Assembly (NCBI RefSeq): GCF_001651855.1
Contig: NZ_LNQC01000044.1
Span: forward strand, 214,630 to 278,629
DNA length: 64,000 nt
From: Sinorhizobium americanum
Lineage (GTDB): Bacteria > Pseudomonadota > Alphaproteobacteria > Rhizobiales > Rhizobiaceae
Reading direction: 5' to 3'
The translations under genes were made by a program, and so were the position numbers. The notes beneath the pieces were generated by a model. The model searched no databases. It worked only from the letters and a program-made list of their open reading frames with translations, and had not been told where the DNA came from. Positions 8,925-17,674 of the stretch are shown piece after piece; position 1 is the stretch's first letter, and the number at the start of each line of letters is the position of its first letter.

Positions 8925-10331
8925 GTGGCGTTGAAGGCGATCAGGGCGGGGTCGAGGAACGAAAGCGGCATCGCCGCAGTCAAGACGCTCCTCGGCGGAC
9001 GGTTCGGTGATCGGTTTCAGACGGGAGAGGCCATCCGGTCCCAGCACGCCAACACGACGACCTACATCCCGGCACAGCTTCCGGACGCGGTCGTCTTTCC
9101 CGAAAATGCATCCGATGTTCGCGAGATCGTCGAGATCGCCTCGGCGCATTGCGTGCCGCTCATTGCCTTCGGCGCCGGCTCTTCACTCGAGGGCCATGTG
9201 AATGCGCCGCATGGCGGCATATCGGTCGACATGATGCGGATGAACCGCATCCTTGCCGTCAATGCCGAGGACCTCGACTGCGCGGTTGAGCCGGGCGTGA
9301 CGCGCGAGGAATTGAACACCTATCTGCGCGATACTGGCCTCTTCTTCCCGATCGACCCGGGCGCGAATGCCTCGATCGGTGGCATGACCTCGACGCGGGC
9401 GTCCGGCACCAATGCGGTGCGCTACGGCACGATGAGAGAGAACGTGCTTGCCGTCACCGCGGTCGTCGCCGGGGGACGAGAGGTCAGAACCGCACACCGG
9501 GCCCGCAAGTCCTCGGCCGGCTATGATCTGACGCGGCTCTTCGTCGGGGCCGAAGGGACCCTCGGCATCCTCACCTCGATCACCCTGCGCCTGCAGGGCA
9601 TCCCGGAGGTGATATCGGGCGGCGTCTGCCCGTTCTCGACGATTGCCGACGCCTGCAACGCTGTCATCCTGACAATTCAGTCCGGCATTCCCGTCGCCCG
9701 CATCGAACTCCTCGACGCCGTGCAGATGCGGGCCTGCAACGCCTATTCCGGCCTGGACTACGCGGAAATGCCGACGCTCTTCGTCGAATTTCACGGCAGC
9801 ACCGAGAGCGTCGAGCTGCAATCGCGCCAGTTCGCCGAAATAGCGTCGGAATTTGGTTCTACAGGATTTGTCTGGACCACCAACCCGGAAGAGCGGGCGC
9901 GCCTGTGGAGGGCGCGGCACAATGCCTACTGGGCGCAGAAGAGCCTGAAGCCCGGCGCCGCCATCCTGGCGACCGATGTCTGCGTACCGATTTCGCGGCT
10001 TGCCGACTGCGTCGCGGCGACACATGAGGATATCGCCGCGCATGGGCTGATCGCCCCGATCGTCGGCCACGCGGGCGACGGCAATTTCCACGTCGGTGTG
10101 CTGTTCGACGACAAGGACCCCGCCGACGTGGCGCGGGTCGAGGCTTTCGTCGAACGGCTGAATAGCCGTGCACTGTCGATGGATGGTACTTGTACGGGAG
10201 AGCATGGCATCGGTCAGGGCAAGATGCCGTTCCTCGAAGCGGAGCTCGGCGGAACGATCGATCTGATGCGGCAGATCAAACGTTCGCTCGATCCGGACAA
10301 CATCTTCAACCCGGGCAAGATCTTCACGTGA
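8925..10331 (+). CDS. FAD-binding oxidoreductase, D-lactate/glycolate dehydrogenase (GlcD/LDHD) type
   Basis: 468 residues from a GTG start chosen because GGAAGGAAG lies 5-6 bp upstream; the frame stays open further upstream to 8844 without a ribosome site. An FAD-binding PCMH domain fills the first 200 residues (VPLIAFGAGSSLEGH; FPIDPGANASIGGM). The FAD-oxidase C-terminal domain carries the catalytic-type motifs VGHAGDGNFHVGV and CTGEHGIGQGKM. The family oxidises D-2-hydroxy acids such as D-lactate, passing electrons to cytochrome c or quinone. No glcE/glcF partners follow, which favours a stand-alone D-lactate dehydrogenase over glycolate oxidase. Confidence 0.88.
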   Translation: MALKAIRAGSRNESGIAAVKTLLGGRFGDRFQTGEAIRSQHANTTTYIPAQLPDAVVFPENASDVREIVEIASAHCVPLIAFGAGSSLEGHVNAPHGGISVDMMRMNRILAVNAEDLDCAVEPGVTREELNTYLRDTGLFFPIDPGANASIGGMTSTRASGTNAVRYGTMRENVLAVTAVVAGGREVRTAHRARKSSAGYDLTRLFVGAEGTLGILTSITLRLQGIPEVISGGVCPFSTIADACNAVILTIQSGIPVARIELLDAVQMRACNAYSGLDYAEMPTLFVEFHGSTESVELQSRQFAEIASEFGSTGFVWTTNPEERARLWRARHNAYWAQKSLKPGAAILATDVCVPISRLADCVAATHEDIAAHGLIAPIVGHAGDGNFHVGVLFDDKDPADVARVEAFVERLNSRALSMDGTCTGEHGIGQGKMPFLEAELGGTIDLMRQIKRSLDPDNIFNPGKIFT

Positions 10332-10395
10332 TCCTGGCGGATCGGATGAAGCTAGCAAAGTGGGGTGCGAACGGAACAGATGGGAATGTGACACG

Positions 10396-13300
10396 GTGCT
10401 GGCGCGAATTTTCGTAATTTTTGGCGGCCTGTTGGTTGTCGCGCTGTTCGCGACGCTGATCGCACCGTTGTTCATAAACTGGACCGATTTCCGCACCGAT
10501 TTCGAGCGTGAGGCGAGCCGGATCATGGGCAAGCCGGTCGTCGTGCACGGCAGCGTCGATGCGCGGCTCATCCCCTTCCCGACGGTGACGCTCAACGATG
10601 TGCGCGTCGGGGCTGAAGGCGGCGGGGAGCCGTTGATTCAGGTCGCACAGTTCTCGATGAGCGCCGAGCTCGCACCCTTCTTAAGCGGTGAGGCGCTGAT
10701 CTTCGACATGCGCCTCGACCGGCCGCGGGCAAAACTGCGGCTGCAGCCGGACGGGACGCTCGATTGGGCGCGCGGCCCGCGCGCGGCGATCCCGGCGAAC
10801 ACCGTCGTCCTGGAAAACGTCGAGATCGTGGACGGCGAGATCGAGTTCGTCGACGAGCAGACCGGGCGTACGCGCCGAGTGAGCGATCTTTCCGCCGACG
10901 TGTCGGCCCGTTCGCTGGCCGGTCCCTGGAAGGTCGAGGGCCGTGCCGCGCTCGATGGCGAAGCGGGCAGCTTCTCCTTCGTGAGCAATGCGGTGGACGA
11001 GGAAGGAGCTCTCAGCCTTCGCGCGCGGCTGACGCCGGACGAGCGCCCCTTCGGCGTCGAGCTCGACGGCGAGCTCAAGGTCGTCGATTTCAGGCCGGTC
11101 TATGCGGGCCGGTTCACGCTGACGGAAAATCGTCCGTCCGACGAGGGAAGGACCGGACGGGCGCTGCGCATAAATGGCCAGTTCCAGCTCACCAATGAGA
11201 GCATCCGCGTGCCGGAATATCACTTCGAGGTCGGCCCGCCGGACGATCCCTATGTCGTCACCGGCGAGGCAACCCTCGATACCGGCAAGGATCAGAAGTT
11301 CCTGTTGATCGCCGACGGGCAGCAGATCGACGTCAGTCGGATCGGCAATTCCGGCCGGGGCGGCAAGACCGGTCGCGACCCGGCAGTTTCCCTGCGGCAG
11401 CGGGTGGAAACGATGATGGCGATCGCGGCGGATATTCCCATTCCGCAGGTGCCGGGCCGCGCGAGCCTGAAACTTCCGGCGATCGTCATCGGCGATACCA
11501 CCGTGCGCGACATACGTCTCGATGTCAGACCTGACGGCGCGGGCTGGATCGTCGACAACGCGGTGGCGCTGTTGCCCGGCCGCACGCAGCTCGAAGCCAA
11601 GGGGCGGCTGAACCTCAAGGGGCAGCGCGCCTTTCGCGGCGACATCGTCGTCGCCTCCAATCAACCGTCGGGGCTCGCCAATTGGCTGGCCGGCTCGGTC
11701 GATCCCGCCATTCGCAAGCTGAAGACGGCGGGTTTTGCCGCGACCGTCAACCTGACCGACACGCTGCAGCAATTCGAAAAGCTCGAAGTGGCGGCCGGTC
11801 CAGCGACGCTCAAGGGGAGGCTGGAGCGCCAGTCCTTTGCCGAGCAGCAGCCGACGCTGTCGCTGCAGCTCAAGGGTAACCGCATCGACCTCGACGCGCT
11901 GCAGGCGCTGGCCGGCCTCGTTGCCGGAGATGCCTCGACCGCAACCCTGCTCAACCACGCCATCGCTGCCGAACTATCCGCCGAGACGTTCTCCGCCTTC
12001 GGCGAGGAGGCGCGCGACGTGCAGGCCGTCCTGACGCTCAAGAATGGCCAGCTGCAGGCCGAGCGGGTGGCAATCGGCAACCTTTCCGGCGCCCAGCTCG
12101 CCTTTTCCGGCCGCGTGAGCGGCGGTTTCGAGAAGCCGGTGATTTCGGCGAAGATGAAGCTTGCCGCCGAAGAGCTGACGCCGTTCCTGGAGCTGGTCGG
12201 GCGGCACACGATCACCCACCCGGCCCTGGCTCGGCTGATCAAGGCCGGCCCCTATTATTCCGGCGCTGCCCTCGACATGACCTTGACGGCGGGTAGCAAG
12301 GAGGGCAACGCGCCCTTCACCTTTGGCGTGATCGGCACCGCCAATGGCGGCAAGATCGCCGCCAGCTATCAGGCGCCGGACGTTGCCCAAGCCCTTGCCG
12401 GAAAAGGCATATTGCTGGAGGCGACGCTCGAGAATCCGCAGACCCCCGTTCTCCTCGGCCAGGCCGGGCTCGATCCGCTGCCGTTCGATGCGGACGCCAA
12501 CGGTATCCTCGCGGTCAAGCTGCAGAGCACGGAAGGTTTTGAGGCGAACGGCTCGCTGACCTTCACGACCGAGAAGACGCAGATTGCCGCCAAGGGTACG
12601 GTCGACCTTTCGCGGGATCACTATCTCGAGGGACAGGGCAAGCTGACGCTGCAGACGGAGGATTTCGAGCCCTATCTGTTGCTGCAGGGCATTGCCTTGC
12701 CGCAGATGGGCAGCGGGCTGCCCGTGAAGCTGACCGCGGACATCGCCGCCGACCCTGAGAAGATCGCGCTTTCAGCCATCGAAGGCAGCGCCGACCGGAA
12801 CGGTTTCGCCGGTAGTCTGACGATCGACCGCAAGGCGCGCGGCACGGCGCGAGGCGAACTGGTGCTCGATACGCTCGATCTAGCCTGGCTCGGCGAAGGT
12901 ATCCTCGGACAGGTCCACGACGCATCGGCCGGTGGATTGTCGGTGGCGCCCCTGGCGCAGCCCGCCTGGACGGGCCTCGACGTCGCTCTCGACCTCACAG
13001 CAAAGCGCTTTTGGCCGGGCCTCTATGGGGAGATTACCGGATTCAGCGGCAAGCTCGAATGGAAGGGAAACGAACTTGCCTTGACCGAGGCGGCGGGCGA
13101 CTGGTTGGGAGGCAAGCTCGCGGGACGGCTGCAAGTCGGCAACGCAAACGGCTCCGGCTTCCTGCGTTCGCGATTCGACCTGACGGGCGGCGACCTGGCT
13201 GCAGCCGGATGGGCGCGGCAGAGCGGACCCGTCGCGACCGGCCGCTTCGACCTTTCCGTTGCGATGGAGGCGTCCGGTGCGACGCCGAAGGCAATGGCAA

Positions 13301-14139
13301 GTTCGGTCAGCGGTTCGGGAACGGCGACGTTCAATGGCGTGACGCTCAACGGCATCAACACGGCGGCGCTGCCGCAACTGATGGCGGCGGCCGATGCAAT
13401 GAAAACCGAGATTTCGCCGAACGCGGTGCGCAAAGCCGCTGAAGAGGTGCTCTTCAGCGGCCAATCGGTCGTCGGTGCCGTCAAGGTGCCTTTCAGCATC
13501 GCCGGCGGAACCGTCAGGGCGCAAAACGTGGCGGCCGCGGACGGCAATGCGTCGTTCTCCGGTGAAGTCTCCTTCGATCTTCCGGCCGAACGGATGAGCG
13601 GTGCGGTCGATCTCACCTTCCGGCCGGGCGAAGAGGCGCTTGCCGGCGCTGAGCCGCGCGTGCGTTTCGGCTATGCGGGACTGCTTGCGTCGCCCGGCGT
13701 CAGCGTGGACGTTACCGACCTTGCCAATTTCCTGTCGCTTCGCGCTTACGAAAAAGAGCGCCGGCGGGTGGAAACGCTGCAGGCGAATGTTCTAGAAAAA
13801 CAGCGCCTGCGCCGAGAAGTGGCGCTTTACAGGGCCCGGGCGGCCGAGCGCGAGATCCAGCGGCGGCGAGCGATCATCGAGGAACGCACCCGCCAGGCGG
13901 CGGCGGTCGAAGCGGCGCGGATGAAGGCCGAGGCGATGGCGCGGGCAGCGGAAGCGCGCCGGGCGGCCGAAGAGGAGCGCCAGCGCTTGCGCCAACTTCC
14001 GCGGCCGCCGGCGCAGCCTCAAGGCGCTCCGGTGCAGGACGTTCAGCGGAATGCGCCGCCCCCTGCCGGTGAGAACGCCGGCCCGCCGGCGGGGCCGGGG
14101 CTGAATTTCGACATGCTGCCCGACATCACCGTGCGGTAG
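10396..14139 (+). CDS. AsmA family protein (large envelope protein)
   Basis: About 1247 residues from a GTG start; an ATG at 10360 would add 12 residues. A single N-terminal membrane segment (LARIFVIFGGLLVVALFATLIAPLFI) is followed by the AsmA signature WTDFRTDFEREASRIMGKPVVVHG and a very long beta-rich periplasmic part. AsmA repeats reappear near the C-terminus (about residues 900-1100). The last 140 residues differ: an Arg/Glu-rich coiled coil, then a Pro-rich tail. AsmA-like proteins are thought to move phospholipids or control outer-membrane assembly. It starts 64 bp after the flavoprotein, but no functional link is evident. Confidence 0.88.
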   Translation: MLARIFVIFGGLLVVALFATLIAPLFINWTDFRTDFEREASRIMGKPVVVHGSVDARLIPFPTVTLNDVRVGAEGGGEPLIQVAQFSMSAELAPFLSGEALIFDMRLDRPRAKLRLQPDGTLDWARGPRAAIPANTVVLENVEIVDGEIEFVDEQTGRTRRVSDLSADVSARSLAGPWKVEGRAALDGEAGSFSFVSNAVDEEGALSLRARLTPDERPFGVELDGELKVVDFRPVYAGRFTLTENRPSDEGRTGRALRINGQFQLTNESIRVPEYHFEVGPPDDPYVVTGEATLDTGKDQKFLLIADGQQIDVSRIGNSGRGGKTGRDPAVSLRQRVETMMAIAADIPIPQVPGRASLKLPAIVIGDTTVRDIRLDVRPDGAGWIVDNAVALLPGRTQLEAKGRLNLKGQRAFRGDIVVASNQPSGLANWLAGSVDPAIRKLKTAGFAATVNLTDTLQQFEKLEVAAGPATLKGRLERQSFAEQQPTLSLQLKGNRIDLDALQALAGLVAGDASTATLLNHAIAAELSAETFSAFGEEARDVQAVLTLKNGQLQAERVAIGNLSGAQLAFSGRVSGGFEKPVISAKMKLAAEELTPFLELVGRHTITHPALARLIKAGPYYSGAALDMTLTAGSKEGNAPFTFGVIGTANGGKIAASYQAPDVAQALAGKGILLEATLENPQTPVLLGQAGLDPLPFDADANGILAVKLQSTEGFEANGSLTFTTEKTQIAAKGTVDLSRDHYLEGQGKLTLQTEDFEPYLLLQGIALPQMGSGLPVKLTADIAADPEKIALSAIEGSADRNGFAGSLTIDRKARGTARGELVLDTLDLAWLGEGILGQVHDASAGGLSVAPLAQPAWTGLDVALDLTAKRFWPGLYGEITGFSGKLEWKGNELALTEAAGDWLGGKLAGRLQVGNANGSGFLRSRFDLTGGDLAAAGWARQSGPVATGRFDLSVAMEASGATPKAMASSVSGSGTATFNGVTLNGINTAALPQLMAAADAMKTEISPNAVRKAAEEVLFSGQSVVGAVKVPFSIAGGTVRAQNVAAADGNASFSGEVSFDLPAERMSGAVDLTFRPGEEALAGAEPRVRFGYAGLLASPGVSVDVTDLANFLSLRAYEKERRRVETLQANVLEKQRLRREVALYRARAAEREIQRRRAIIEERTRQAAAVEAARMKAEAMARAAEARRAAEEERQRLRQLPRPPAQPQGAPVQDVQRNAPPPAGENAGPPAGPGLNFDMLPDITVR

Positions 14140-14168
14140 ATCGAAGTCAGGAAATTGAGGTAGGGCGC

Positions 14169-14399
14169 TCAAAGAGTCTCCGTGGACTTCGCCAGGGCCT
14201 TGATCCAGGCAAGCACGTATAGCCGCAGCGCCGAAGAGAGGTTTCCCTCCGGGTCGCGCCCGTCGTCGATCTCCGCGATCAGCCGCGCGAGCGGCATGCC
14301 GCGGCTCTTGGCGATCGACTTCAGTTCCTGCCAGAAGGGCTCCTCAAGCGTGAAACTGGTGCGGTGTCCATGCAGCGTCGCCGAATGCTTGGCGATCAT
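14169..14399 (-). CDS. Ribbon-helix-helix domain protein (RHH_4 type)
   Basis: About 76 residues from MIAKHSATLHGHRTSFTLEEPFW. GAGG lies 6 bp upstream of this ATG; an upstream Met eight codons earlier is possible. The segment HRTSFTLEEPFWQELKSIAKSRGMPLARLIAEID is the ribbon-helix-helix fold of the aryl-sulfate-transferase-like RHH_4 family. It is probably a small DNA-binding protein. It is third in a minus-strand group after sspB and a DUF4169 gene, an arrangement I recall as common in Rhizobiales. Confidence 0.75.
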   Translation of the reverse strand: MIAKHSATLHGHRTSFTLEEPFWQELKSIAKSRGMPLARLIAEIDDGRDPEGNLSSALRLYVLAWIKALAKSTETL

Positions 14400-14492
14400 T
14401 CCTGGCCTCACAAGTCGATTCAACGGGTTGGCAATCCGATTCCCGAATCGTTTCCAAGTCCTTGTGGGGGAATCGTTTTTTTGAAGGGCGGC

Positions 14493-14714
14493 TCAGGCCT
14501 CGTCCCTATCGGCAATGGGCCGACCTGGCGCTGCCAGCCCTTCCAGTCGGCCCTGGTCAAGCGTCTTCGACGCCTTTTCGTTCAGGGCCGTCGTGAGGGA
14601 CTTTTCCGTTTTCGTTCGGCCGAAGGACATCCGATTCTGCTCAGCCTGCTTCTCCCGCTCGACGCGAGCCTGACGCTTGCGGAACTGACGCAGGTTGACG
14701 ACGTCGCCGCTCAT
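14493..14714 (-). CDS. DUF4169 family protein
   Basis: 73 residues, highly charged. It begins MSGDVVNLRQFRKRQARVEREKQAEQNR and contains FGRTKTEK, which together match DUF4169. It is predicted to be a single basic helix without membrane segments. It starts 15 bp after sspB ends, so co-transcription with the ClpXP adaptor gene is likely. Function unknown. Confidence 0.75.
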   Translation of the reverse strand: MSGDVVNLRQFRKRQARVEREKQAEQNRMSFGRTKTEKSLTTALNEKASKTLDQGRLEGLAAPGRPIADRDEA

Positions 14715-14729
14715 GCCACGCTCCGGCGG

Positions 14730-15239
14730 TCAGTTTTTCTTGCGGAAGGAATCGAGCGAGACGACCGAACCGCCGCCGCCCTTCGGGCCGTCGCCCGCCG
14801 GGCTCTTCTGCTCAGCCTCATCGGCTTCGTTGACCGGATAAGCGGTGATCTCTGCCGAGTCCGACTCGTCGTCCTCGCCGGCCGCGACATCGAACTCGAG
14901 CTCGAAATTCACCGACGGATCGTAGAAACCGCGAACAGCATTGAAGGGGATGACCAGCTTCTCCGGCGTATCGGAGAAGGAGAGGCCGATTTCAAATCCG
15001 GTCTCGGAAACCTTCAGGTCCCAGAATTGATGTTGGACGACGATCGTCATCTGTTCCGGGTACTTCGCCTTGAGATGTTGCGAGATGCGTACGCCGGGAG
15101 CCCCCGTCAGGAAAGTAATGAAGAAATGGTGGTCACCGGGGAGATGGCCGGTAGCGGCAACTTCGGCCAGCACCTTGCGGATGACGCCGCGGAGCGCGTC
15201 CTGCGCCAGAATATCGTAGCGGATGTGGTCCTGGCCCAT
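14730..15239 (-). CDS. sspB: ClpXP adaptor protein SspB (alphaproteobacterial type)
   Basis: 169 residues from the ATG giving MGQDHIRYDILAQDAL, with GGGG upstream; 24 in-frame upstream codons lack a ribosome site. The SspB fold is recognisable in GHLPGDHHFFITFLTGAPGVRIS and VVQHQFWDLKV, followed by an acidic linker (EDDESDSAE) and a C-terminal tail GGSVVSLDSFRKKN that should be the ClpX-binding module. SspB tethers ssrA-tagged proteins to ClpXP for degradation. The tmRNA gene that writes this tag lies immediately upstream on the same strand, so tag writer and tag reader are adjacent. Confidence 0.88.
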   Translation of the reverse strand: MGQDHIRYDILAQDALRGVIRKVLAEVAATGHLPGDHHFFITFLTGAPGVRISQHLKAKYPEQMTIVVQHQFWDLKVSETGFEIGLSFSDTPEKLVIPFNAVRGFYDPSVNFELEFDVAAGEDDESDSAEITAYPVNEADEAEQKSPAGDGPKGGGGSVVSLDSFRKKN

Positions 15240-15433
15240 ATGATCCCCGTCTTTCTTCAAACTCACTTTACCGCATGATGGCTCGGATCGAAATCGCGTT
15301 TCATACAGCAATTCAATGCCCTATTCGGGCCTGTCGGCGTCAGGCCGTTTGTCACCGGCCATGTCTCGTCTCATTGCCCGTCCAAATCGGACGAGTCAAT
15401 TAACAAGGCATCTATAGCCGATTTCAGCACGGG

Positions 15434-15758
15434 GGAGAAGGTGAAGGCTTCTGTTGCCAGGTGCCTTCGGACCCCGCCTTACGGTGCTACCCGGAAGGAC
15501 TTGATTTGAAGTGCCGCACCGCCGTTAGGCAGCGAGACGTGCTTCAGCATAGTTGTCGTTTGCAACTATAAGTTTAGCCCGATAACGGTGGTACAATGCC
15601 GAGCAAAAAGTCGATCTTTACGCCCTTGTCGATCCTATTTCGCCCCCATCAAAAACCGGTCCAGCCGACCGGTTTTTGGTGGAGGCGCCGGGTACCGCCC
15701 CCGGGTCCAATGGGTTTATTGCATCGCCCGTTTATTGCCATAGCCGCCCGAAGACGGC
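15434..15758 (-). ncRNA. ssrA: Transfer-messenger RNA, circularly permuted two-piece form (tag ANDNYAEARLAA)
   Basis: Read on the minus strand, the acceptor piece comes first (about 15758 to 15677). It has a T-arm-like stem CCGGG/CCCGG and ends CGCCTCCACCA. A short hairpin spacer (15676-15648) follows, then the coding piece beginning GGGGGCG at 15647. GGGGGCG pairs over seven positions with CGCCTCC (one G-T pair), forming the acceptor stem. The tag frame at 15563-15525 encodes ANDNYAEARLAA then TAA. This order (3-prime half before 5-prime half) is the permuted form known from alphaproteobacteria. A CTATAT -10 box at 15771-15766 places the transcript start near 15758. The 3-prime end of the coding piece is estimated from typical length. 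Confidence 0.93.
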
Positions 15759-15765
15759 TCTTGTC

Positions 15766-15771
15766 ATATAG
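15766..15771 (-). promoter_or_regulatory. Probable -10 box of the tmRNA gene
   Basis: CTATAT on the minus strand matches the rhizobial sigma-70 -10 consensus and lies about 8 bp before the inferred 5-prime end of the acceptor piece. The -35 region is poor; no good CTTGAC is seen at 17 bp spacing. Confidence 0.5.
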
Positions 15772-15832
15772 GTCTTTCCGGAGGCCAAGAAAAGGGGTGG
15801 AGAAAGGAAATCAGACGGATGAGGCTCGCGTC

Positions 15833-15861
15833 TTGACATGCGCGAAAAGCGTGAAAAACTT
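15833..15861 (+). promoter_or_regulatory. Sigma-70-type promoter for the DUF2853 gene
   Basis: TTGACA (15833-15838), 17-bp spacer, AAACTT (15856-15861). The -35 is perfect and the -10 weak. It lies about 65 bp before the DUF2853 start and is divergent from the tmRNA promoter. Confidence 0.5.
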
Positions 15862-15925
15862 TCTCTGCTGCACGCGGATCGCGAACAGGGCAGCGTCAGC
15901 CAACACTCGTCAGATGGAGGGAAGC

Positions 15926-16234
15926 ATGACCGACTATCTCGCAGACGTGCAGAAATACGACAGCGGTGCCGATGAGGCCGTCGTGAACAAGATCGTGCGT
16001 CACCTCGGCATCGCCCTTCGAAATCGCGATTCGGCGCTGGTCTCGACCTCCGATCCCGACGAACTGGAGCGGGTCAGGGAGAGGTGGTGCGAGAAGAAGC
16101 TCGGCGTCGGCGGGTCGGAGGCACATGCGGCGATTGCTGCGGCTGCAAAGGCCATGGCCGAGGATCGTTCCAAGTCACGCGTGACCTTCTACTACCTCGT
16201 CGCGAAGGAACTCGGCAAACTGCAGACGCTCTGA
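15926..16234 (+). CDS. DUF2853 family protein
   Basis: 102 residues from the ATG preceded by GGAGGGAAG. The protein MTDYLADVQKYDSGADEAVVNKIVRHLGIAL is helical and soluble and matches DUF2853 over its full length, including the C-terminal VTFYYLVAKELGKL. No enzymatic motif is visible and the function is unknown. The same frame is open back to 15596, but that part crosses the tmRNA gene and is not coding. Confidence 0.82.
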   Translation: MTDYLADVQKYDSGADEAVVNKIVRHLGIALRNRDSALVSTSDPDELERVRERWCEKKLGVGGSEAHAAIAAAAKAMAEDRSKSRVTFYYLVAKELGKLQTL

Positions 16235-16400
16235 TCGGAAGAGGCGAGGGGATGGGCGGATCCGTCACCGTACCCTTACCTCGGGTGCCGACGCTGTCGG
16301 TTCTCCACGCCCATCCATGTTCATCCTTGCCCAGGCATCGTCGTCGCCGCTCTCGTCGAGACGTCGAACCGGCTCGGCCTGTAATCGTCCCCCAATTCTC

Positions 16401-16425
16401 GGAACATTCGCTGCCGGGCCCGGTT
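16401..16425 (+). promoter_or_regulatory. EcfG/RpoE2-type general-stress promoter
   Basis: GGAAC (16401-16405), 16 bp, then GGTT (16422-16425). The alphaproteobacterial EcfG consensus is GGAAC, 16-17 bp, cGTT, so one base of the -10 deviates. It lies about 70 bp before the first of three small hydrophilic protein genes. Assignment rests on motif and position only. Confidence 0.55.
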
Positions 16426-16492
16426 AAGGGAGAGATAAGGCCGGCGATGCCCGCTGGCGCGGCAAGATCGGCAGGAAGGGAAGGGCACCCCG

Positions 16493-16699
16493 ATGACAAC
16501 CTCAAAACATCCGAAAACACAACGGCCGAGCGACAAGGACCTCAAGCAGGATCCCGGAATCGGTCAGTCCAAGGGCATCCGTGGAGCGTCGGATTACGAA
16601 AGCCTGAAGCGAGACAACACGAGCGAAGGCGATGTGGCGAACGACCCGACGCCGCAGGGGGGCGCCAATCCGGGCCATCGCGGCCGAACCAACAAATGA
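16493..16699 (+). CDS. Small hydrophilic, probably disordered protein
   Basis: 68 residues (MTTSKHPKTQRPSDKDLKQD), very rich in Asp, Lys, Asn, Gly, Ser and Pro, with almost no large hydrophobic residues. This composition suggests a disordered, hydrophilin-like stress protein. An AAGGG-type ribosome site lies 8 bp upstream. It follows a candidate EcfG promoter and is first of three similar small genes in a row on the same strand. No named family recognised. Confidence 0.6.
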   Translation: MTTSKHPKTQRPSDKDLKQDPGIGQSKGIRGASDYESLKRDNTSEGDVANDPTPQGGANPGHRGRTNK

Positions 16700-16718
16700 G
16701 CCATCAGGAGATCCGATC

Positions 16719-16961
16719 ATGGTCGGCAGGAAGACGCACGAACACCAGCAACGCATAATTCAGGGCCGCGAGAACACATCGAATGCCGGCAAGGATTTCG
16801 ATGCCGAAGCGGAACTCAAGCGCTCAGATGCTCTGCGCAAGGCCGAGCAGAAGGGGCAGAAGCTCGATACGGCGCATGCGGATGCGCGTGAGGAGAACGA
16901 TCGCAGCATTCTGAGAGGCGAGAATCAGGAAAGCCGGCATCACAAGGACACCGGGCGGTAG
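16719..16961 (+). CDS. Small hydrophilic, probably disordered protein
   Basis: 80 residues from the ATG preceded by CAGGAG. The sequence (MVGRKTHEHQQRIIQGRENT) is strongly charged and helical-to-disordered, rich in Glu, Asp, Lys, Arg and His, with no membrane segment or signal peptide. It starts 19 bp after the previous small gene, so the two are probably one transcript under the same stress promoter. Function unknown; hydrophilin-like by composition. Confidence 0.6.
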   Translation: MVGRKTHEHQQRIIQGRENTSNAGKDFDAEAELKRSDALRKAEQKGQKLDTAHADAREENDRSILRGENQESRHHKDTGR

Positions 16962-17021
16962 TCCGCTTCATTTCGGCGATTCCAGAGCCTTGTGAAAGCT
17001 GAGCGGCAAAAGGAGATGGCC

Positions 17022-17240
17022 ATGGCCAACGCCAGTCGTAAGAACATCGGAAAGCCAGACAAGGGAAAGGGCTCCGGCAGCGGTGCCCGTACCACGATGA
17101 AAGAAGGAATGGTCGGCGAGAGCGACGTATTGTCCAACCGCGACAAGGCGCAACACTCCCAGGCGAGGGGCCTTGACCAGAACGCGACGAAGACAGAGCA
17201 ATACCAGGACCACGCCGGAAACCGGCGACCTGCGAAATAG
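17022..17240 (+). CDS. Small basic, glycine-rich hydrophilic protein
   Basis: 72 residues starting MANASRKNIGKPDKGKGSGSG, chosen because AGGAG lies 6 bp upstream; the frame is open a further ten codons. It is rich in Lys, Gly, Asn, Gln and Asp and lacks hydrophobic stretches. It is the third hydrophilic gene of the row, 60 bp after the second. A stress-related role is inferred from the shared EcfG-type promoter and composition only. Confidence 0.6.
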   Translation: MANASRKNIGKPDKGKGSGSGARTTMKEGMVGESDVLSNRDKAQHSQARGLDQNATKTEQYQDHAGNRRPAK

Positions 17241-17251
17241 AGGTTAGCGCA

Positions 17252-17674
17252 CTACATTTCCCGTCGCCATGGCGGCACGAAGCGCCGGTCTTCATAGGAT
17301 CGCAGATATCCGGTGTGGACGGGCACGGCCAGAAACCTAGCCTTGAAGTAGGCGAAAGCCCTGCAGCTGCGGCCGTGCCGCCTCGGCACGACGCGTATAC
17401 GTCTCCGAAAATTGCCGGGCTTGCCGATCGACTCCATGCGGTCGAGTCGTTCGAGCGTGACGGGATCGACCTCATAGAGTTCCCCGCTGACACGCAAGCC
17501 GCTGCCGGGTTCATGGAACATCATCGGAGCGAACCATGGTCCGGCGACAAGCATCGGATAGTTCCTGGCGGTGCGATAAGGCCCGAGATAGGCCGCATGC
17601 GCCAGGCCGCGCCGATGCAGCGGGAAGCCTTTCTTCAAGGTGCCGAAAACGAAAACGAACTGAGGTCTCTCCAT
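17252..17674 (-). CDS. Gamma-glutamylcyclotransferase-like (GGCT/AIG2 fold) protein
   Basis: About 140 residues from MERPQFVFVFGTLKKGFPLH; an upstream Met adds 11 residues. The opening VFGTLKKGFPLHRRGL is the YGSLxxG-type substrate loop of the GGCT fold, and GELYEVDPVTLERLDRMES carries the usual acidic centre. The family includes gamma-glutamylamine cyclotransferases (isopeptide glutamate release). The substrate here cannot be told. Convergent with the small stress genes. Confidence 0.75.
   Translation of the reverse strand: MERPQFVFVFGTLKKGFPLHRRGLAHAAYLGPYRTARNYPMLVAGPWFAPMMFHEPGSGLRVSGELYEVDPVTLERLDRMESIGKPGNFRRRIRVVPRRHGRSCRAFAYFKARFLAVPVHTGYLRSYEDRRFVPPWRREM

Noticed and set aside
9183..13524. 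Long minus-strand open frames opposite the flavoprotein and AsmA-like genes
   Set aside because: They are antisense shadows typical of high-G+C DNA, with Arg/His-rich composition and no domain or ribosome site.
15596..15925. N-terminal extension of the DUF2853 protein
   Set aside because: This open stretch runs through the tmRNA gene and lacks coding character; the ATG at 15926 has a good ribosome site and matches the family start.
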